Shown piece by piece: positions 62,801-64,000 of a stretch of DNA of 64,000 bases. Made by a program: the position numbers and the translations under genes. The stretch spans positions 16,698,430 to 16,762,429 of the forward strand of contig OY979720.1 in NCBI GenBank assembly GCA_963855995.1. Direction: 5' to 3'. Position 1 is the stretch's first letter. Every line of letters starts with the position of its first letter. The notes under the pieces were generated by a model, which was given only the letters and a program-made list of their open reading frames with translations, ran no database searches and was not told the origin of the DNA. The stretch is from Muricea muricata. Its lineage: Eukaryota > Cnidaria > Anthozoa > Malacalcyonacea > Plexauridae.

Positions 62801-63950
62801 TAATTGTAACATTAAATTTTTAGTAAATTAAATATTATTGGCTTATTTTAGCACTATGTATCTTCTTGGTTACATTCCCAAAGACAACCGTTTGTATCTG
62901 GGTGATAAAGACTTGAATGTCGTCAGTTATTCCTTATTATTGTCTGTTCTGGAATACCAAACCGCGGTCATGCGAGAAGACTTTGAAACTGCAAAACAGG
63001 TGTGTACTTCTTTTCGTGCCTCGCCATGCAGATAACAGACGATAGCTTACACTGATCTAACTGATATTTATCAGGGAGCCTAGAAACGCCGAATGTTTCA
63101 CTATGTTCCCCCTACAATTCAATTATTTTAGTGTATTGTTTCTCGCTATTCAATAGTTTTAGCAAAAAAAAGGTTGACATCGCGGAAACCACGCAGAAGA
63201 ATAACTTACTGCCTGATGTTTATTCGATGTTTGTAGCGGAGGCCCGTCGTCTCTCTCCGACATTTTTCTCTGATTTTCTGTTTCCGAATCTTTCAACATA
63301 CACAATTCTTCGATCTTAATTCCAACTGCAATATGCCGATGTTATTGAAGCCGGATATTTTTAGGTAAACAATCAGTGTTATTCAGAAATGTCCGGCTGA
63401 ATTTTATCACATACTAACCCGCTCAACTAAAGTTAATCTTTCCAAATATTAGGTTCTACCGACCATTCCAAAAGATCAACGCAATCGTGTTGCTCATTTC
63501 CTCGAGAAACAGGGCTACAAACAGCAAGCCTTGGCTGTTTCATGTGACCCTGAACACAGGTAAATACAACCTAGCCAATGGACTTTATAAAGCATATTGT
63601 TCCCATTGTTGGTAGACATCACTTTACTGATGTGGTAAGCGATGAAGCAATGACAACAAATGACCGTGGCGTCGCTTGTTCAAAGCTATGGTAGTGTTAA
63701 CCCTGCTTTAAACTTCAACTTGATTTTTAGAATATTGCAAATTTTATGAGCTAGCCATTTGGAAGGATGGTTCGAAATTTACTTTCACCTTGGATTATAC
63801 AACCTACCCGAGCTAAAACCGGTTTAAAAACTGACGATCTTTGTGGAGTATTATTTCTGGTAATGGCATAAATTCTGTTTTTCCAGGTTCGAGCTTGCAA
63901 TCCAATTAGGTGAAGTCAAAGTCGCGTATGAAATCGCCCTGGAAGATGAG
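46570..63950 (+). CDS. COPB2: Coatomer subunit beta' (beta'-COP), 22 exons, 3' partial
   Basis: Exons: 46570-46572, 47814-47834, 48445-48598, 48671-48720, 48800-48844, 49384-49465, 56005-56153, 56723-56776, 56879-56971, 57584-57683, 58764-58906, 59561-59660, 60255-60354, 60460-60570, 60923-61008, 61099-61205, 61801-61944, 62111-62183, 62430-62487, 62852-62999, 63453-63559, 63887-63950. All are GT-AG with consistent phases, giving 664 residues of about 900. It begins [22 protein letters not shown]40 repeats (for example [37 protein letters not shown]) form the two beta-propellers, followed by the start of the helical solenoid ([15 protein letters not shown]). Known role: COPI coat subunit that binds dilysine cargo in Golgi-to-ER transport. 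Arg17, Lys19, Asp100 and Arg103 match the cargo-binding residues of the first propeller. Intron 6 is a 6.5-kb repeat array. Confidence 0.97.
46929..47036. mobile_element. Foldback family B, copy 3 (decayed)
   Basis: GTTGTGGAAACACCATATAA on the left, GTTGTGTTTCCATATAAAG on the right, with AGCTTTCTGTCC and GATCGAAAGCTTAGC between. Arms are shorter than in the full copy. Located in COPB2 intron 1. Confidence 0.7.
47870..48330. repeat. Degenerate CAAGTTGTTG repeats and GTACTCTGGTTTCCTACAG minisatellite
   Basis: 47890-48200 has scattered AGTTGCATCAAG, GCAGACTTGCTGCAAGTTG and related motifs of the class seen at 6965. At 48248-48300 three tandem copies of a 19-20-bp unit, TACTCTGGTTTCCTACAG-like, follow. 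On the other strand the unit resembles the motif at 42385-42405. Confidence 0.5.
48900..49292. mobile_element. Foldback family A, copy 4
   Basis: Ends TTGGACAATTTGCATAATAG and its near complement at 49270-49292; core AAAATATAGCCCTAGGAAG and GCAGGGCTATATTTGCC. The loop contains a direct duplication of TTTTACCACTTTTAGGCAA. Located in COPB2 intron 5. Confidence 0.8.
49625..49685. repeat. Short A/T-tract repeat related to the large array
   Basis: Three tandem runs of T separated by CCAAA or TCAAA, the same vocabulary as the arms of the array that starts 600 bases downstream. It may be an outlying or founding copy. Confidence 0.45.
50275..55890. repeat. Palindromic A/T-tract array with ACGCGT caps, in COPB2 intron 6
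   Basis: About 5.6 kb of repeated modules. Arms alternate runs of A with short spacers (AATTTGG, ATTCTGAG, ATTTTGAGG, ATTTTGAC) and appear in both orientations. A conserved hinge of about 115 bp containing GTTCGTTGTGACGTATCAGG starts at 51232, 51923, 52561, 53187, 54048 and 54772 (spacing 626-861 bp), always followed by arms in the opposite orientation. A CpG-rich cap containing CACGCGTGTGTCTCGCGTG and AAACCCTCGAAACAAATCC occurs about 22 times, five of them inverted. All long open frames here are Phe/Lys-rich low complexity caused by the A and T runs and are not genes. Confidence 0.9.
56272..56660. mobile_element. Foldback family A, copy 5
   Basis: Ends AATGGACCATTCCCCTATTA and its near complement at 56660. 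The central palindrome GCGTTACCACTTTGTGG is followed by AAATGTGGTAACGC. Flanking arms hold AAAATATAGTCCTGTAAAG. Located in COPB2 intron 7, right after exon 56005-56153. Confidence 0.85.
57750..58165. mobile_element. Foldback element, about 70-bp arms
   Basis: Left arm (57765-57835) reads TTGCGTCCAATCATTAAG then CAACATTTTCACCGG and AACGTGACGTTTG. The right arm (58060-58135) is the imperfect reverse complement. The interior is unrelated AT-rich DNA. Located in COPB2 intron 10. Confidence 0.65.
58395..58563. mobile_element. MITE with TTA target duplication (PIF/Harbinger-like)
   Basis: A 169-bp element with imperfect terminal inverted repeats AGCCTAGTTTCCACTTAGCG and, on the opposite strand, AGCCCGTTTTCCACTGGGCG, flanked by TTA on both sides (58392-58394, 58564-58566). 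The interior is rich in GCGCGAAC and TTCGCGC. The 3-bp TTA duplication fits PIF/Harbinger; the class is inferred. Confidence 0.7.
59795..59917. mobile_element. Foldback family B, copy 4 (internally deleted)
   Basis: Left arm AATTTTGTGGAAACACCACG, then GAGCTTTCGATCCGTAAGCT and CGGATCTTCATCAGTGCG. The right arm keeps only TAAACTTACGTGGTG plus TTTCCACAAAATT, so its inner half is deleted. Located in COPB2 intron 12. Confidence 0.8.
61478..61745. mobile_element. Foldback element, about 60-bp arms
   Basis: Left arm ATACAATATAATTCAACGTA, then GTCGATTTTACCAGAATGCA. The right arm is the near reverse complement ending ACTGTGAATTGTAT at 61741. Located in COPB2 intron 16. Non-coding. Confidence 0.75.
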
Positions 63951-64000
63951 GTATAATTTTCGTCAATATATTTTCTTTATTTATGCAGTGATTCACCACA

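Overview
This is about 64 kb of AT-rich eukaryotic (metazoan) DNA with intron-containing genes, canonical GT-AG splice sites and many short foldback transposons. Four protein-coding genes can be read with confidence. The protein sequences and intron-rich structure suggest an invertebrate, most likely a cnidarian and perhaps an anthozoan. The organism call is an inference and no ribosomal or mitochondrial marker is present.

Layout. (1) 2-12238, plus strand: the last 26 exons of a GIGYF1/2-type gene (GYF-domain translational repressor), 1016 residues to the natural stop, with the N-terminus cut off by the window edge. (2) 12239-26242: gene-poor, but 17.9-20.6 kb holds about 17-18 degenerate tandem copies of a short exon-like unit. 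Its core reads as the first half of a C2H2 zinc finger. (3) 26243-27049, minus strand: a complete single-exon FoxL2-type forkhead gene. (4) 27250-39000: gene-poor, with a LINE 3' end at 36.5-37.1 kb and a Penelope-like GIY-YIG fragment at 38.7 kb. (5) 39067-44278, minus strand: a rhodopsin-class GPCR assembled from four phase-compatible exons, 758 residues, with an unusually long cytoplasmic tail of about 430 residues. (6) 46570-63950, plus strand: the first 22 coding exons (664 residues) of COPB2 (beta'-COP), running off the right edge.

Intron 6 of COPB2 is 6.5 kb long and is mostly a 5.6-kb array of palindromic units. These combine long A/T-tract arms, a conserved hinge of about 115 bp repeated six times, and about 22 copies of a CpG-rich cap containing ACGCGT, in both orientations. 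All long open frames there are low-complexity artefacts of A/T runs.

The introns and intergenic DNA carry at least ten kinds of short inverted-repeat element. Family A (about 400 bp, five copies) and family B (about 230 bp, four copies) recur across the window. Three nested or solo elements have clear target-site duplications (8-bp hAT type, 6-bp, and TA). Family B carries a motif that resembles, but does not complete, a hammerhead ribozyme core.

The four genes do not form a pathway: GIGYF acts in mRNA silencing, FoxL2 in transcription, the GPCR in membrane signalling and beta'-COP in Golgi-ER transport. The strongest candidates for something undescribed are the half-zinc-finger exon array and the palindromic array in the COPB2 intron.
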